The notes under the pieces are model-generated. The model ran no database searches. It was not told the DNA's origin and saw only the letters and a program-made list of their open reading frames with translations. From Xanthobacteraceae bacterium (GTDB lineage Bacteria > Pseudomonadota > Alphaproteobacteria > Rhizobiales > Xanthobacteraceae), in the NCBI GenBank assembly GCA_029266425.1, contig JAQSWY010000024.1:50950-114949 (forward strand): DNA of 64,000 bases, written 5' to 3'. The translations under genes and the position numbers were made by a program. Of this stretch, positions 63,903 to 64,000 are shown piece after piece (within the stretch, counting starts at the first letter, position 1; the number at the start of each line of letters is the position of its first letter).

Positions 63903-64000
63903 TAGGGTCGAAACCCAATTGCGATTGCTGTTGGCATGAGTGTCTGATTCCTTTGCGATCCGGAGGTGCTTCGGATGGCGAGGAAGTGGGAGGTTTATTG
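63903..64000 (+). mobile_element. Possible left end of an insertion sequence (partial, runs off window)
   Basis: From CTAGGGTCGAAACCC the sequence no longer resembles the repeat it interrupts. An ATG at 63975 behind GGAGG opens a frame MARKWEVY that continues past the edge, as expected for a small transposase. The layout, with about 70 bases from the element edge to the ORF, fits IS5-group elements. Only the start is visible, so the identification is tentative. Confidence 0.35.

Overview
The window looks like a high-GC alphaproteobacterial chromosome segment, most likely a Hyphomicrobiales member of the Xanthobacteraceae type (Ancylobacter/Starkeya/Xanthobacter-like). The reasons are the Rhizobium-style glpR-D-S-T-P-Q-U-V glycerol locus, an NrtR-type regulator beside nadABC, the bioMNY biotin transporter, and several families of dispersed palindromic intergenic repeats. 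The taxonomic call is inference. No rRNA or complete tRNA gene is visible.

Left part (1 to about 35 kb) is accessory in character. At 1-8.9 kb there is a minus-strand thiol/redox operon (MFS exporter, CNBD/thioredoxin-reductase-like fusion, DsbA-like protein cut by the window edge). It is divergent from a molybdopterin oxidoreductase unit (2Fe-2S subunit, Mo subunit, dihaem c-type cytochrome). A 45-nt 3' fragment of a tRNA-Arg(CCU) at 8893-8937 looks like the right attachment site of an integrated element covering the left end. From 9 to 21 kb come a small heat-shock protein, two DUF1330 proteins, a guanine deaminase locus with two tandem paralogous MFS transporters and an AraC regulator, a secreted orphan of lower GC, 9-bp-periodic direct-repeat arrays, and two decayed tyrosine-recombinase remnants around a small secreted protein. 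From 21 to 35 kb is a patchwork of stress/redox genes: SDRs, an alpha/beta hydrolase, two related cupins, MscS with a cyclic-nucleotide domain, GST, an Rrf2 regulator with palindromic operators, an AhpD-like protein, and a PAS histidine kinase with two response regulators. It also holds a broken NmrA-like gene fused to a cytochrome b tail.

Right part (35 to 64 kb) is metabolic and largely core-like. The glycerol ABC importer and glycerol-3-phosphate dehydrogenase operon lies under GlpR (35.5-44.6 kb). Its permease gene glpQ is broken and glpV is frameshifted at its 3' end. Next is a five-gene, mostly overlapping bioM-bioN-bioY-acyl-CoA-ligase-thiolase operon (44.6-49.1 kb), then an aldo/keto reductase. 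NrtR and a coupled fusion protein with a degenerate low-molecular-weight phosphatase domain follow, then nadA-nadB-nadC behind two NrtR-like palindromes. A tandem glycine riboswitch precedes a D-amino-acid dehydrogenase. A secreted GH5 glycosidase, malonyl-CoA synthetase, and a divergent csoR/copA copper pair complete the window. The last ~100 bases look like the start of an insertion sequence inside a palindromic repeat.

Most intriguing leads: (1) the NrtR-coupled dead-phosphatase fusion beside de novo NAD synthesis; (2) the biotin-importer operon carrying an acyl-CoA ligase and an atypical thiolase that contains a repeat-derived insertion; (3) complementary degeneration of the GlpS/GlpT ATPases; (4) heptamer arrays of 9-bp period flanking a small gene; (5) the guanine-deaminase/twin-MFS locus as a candidate purine uptake system.
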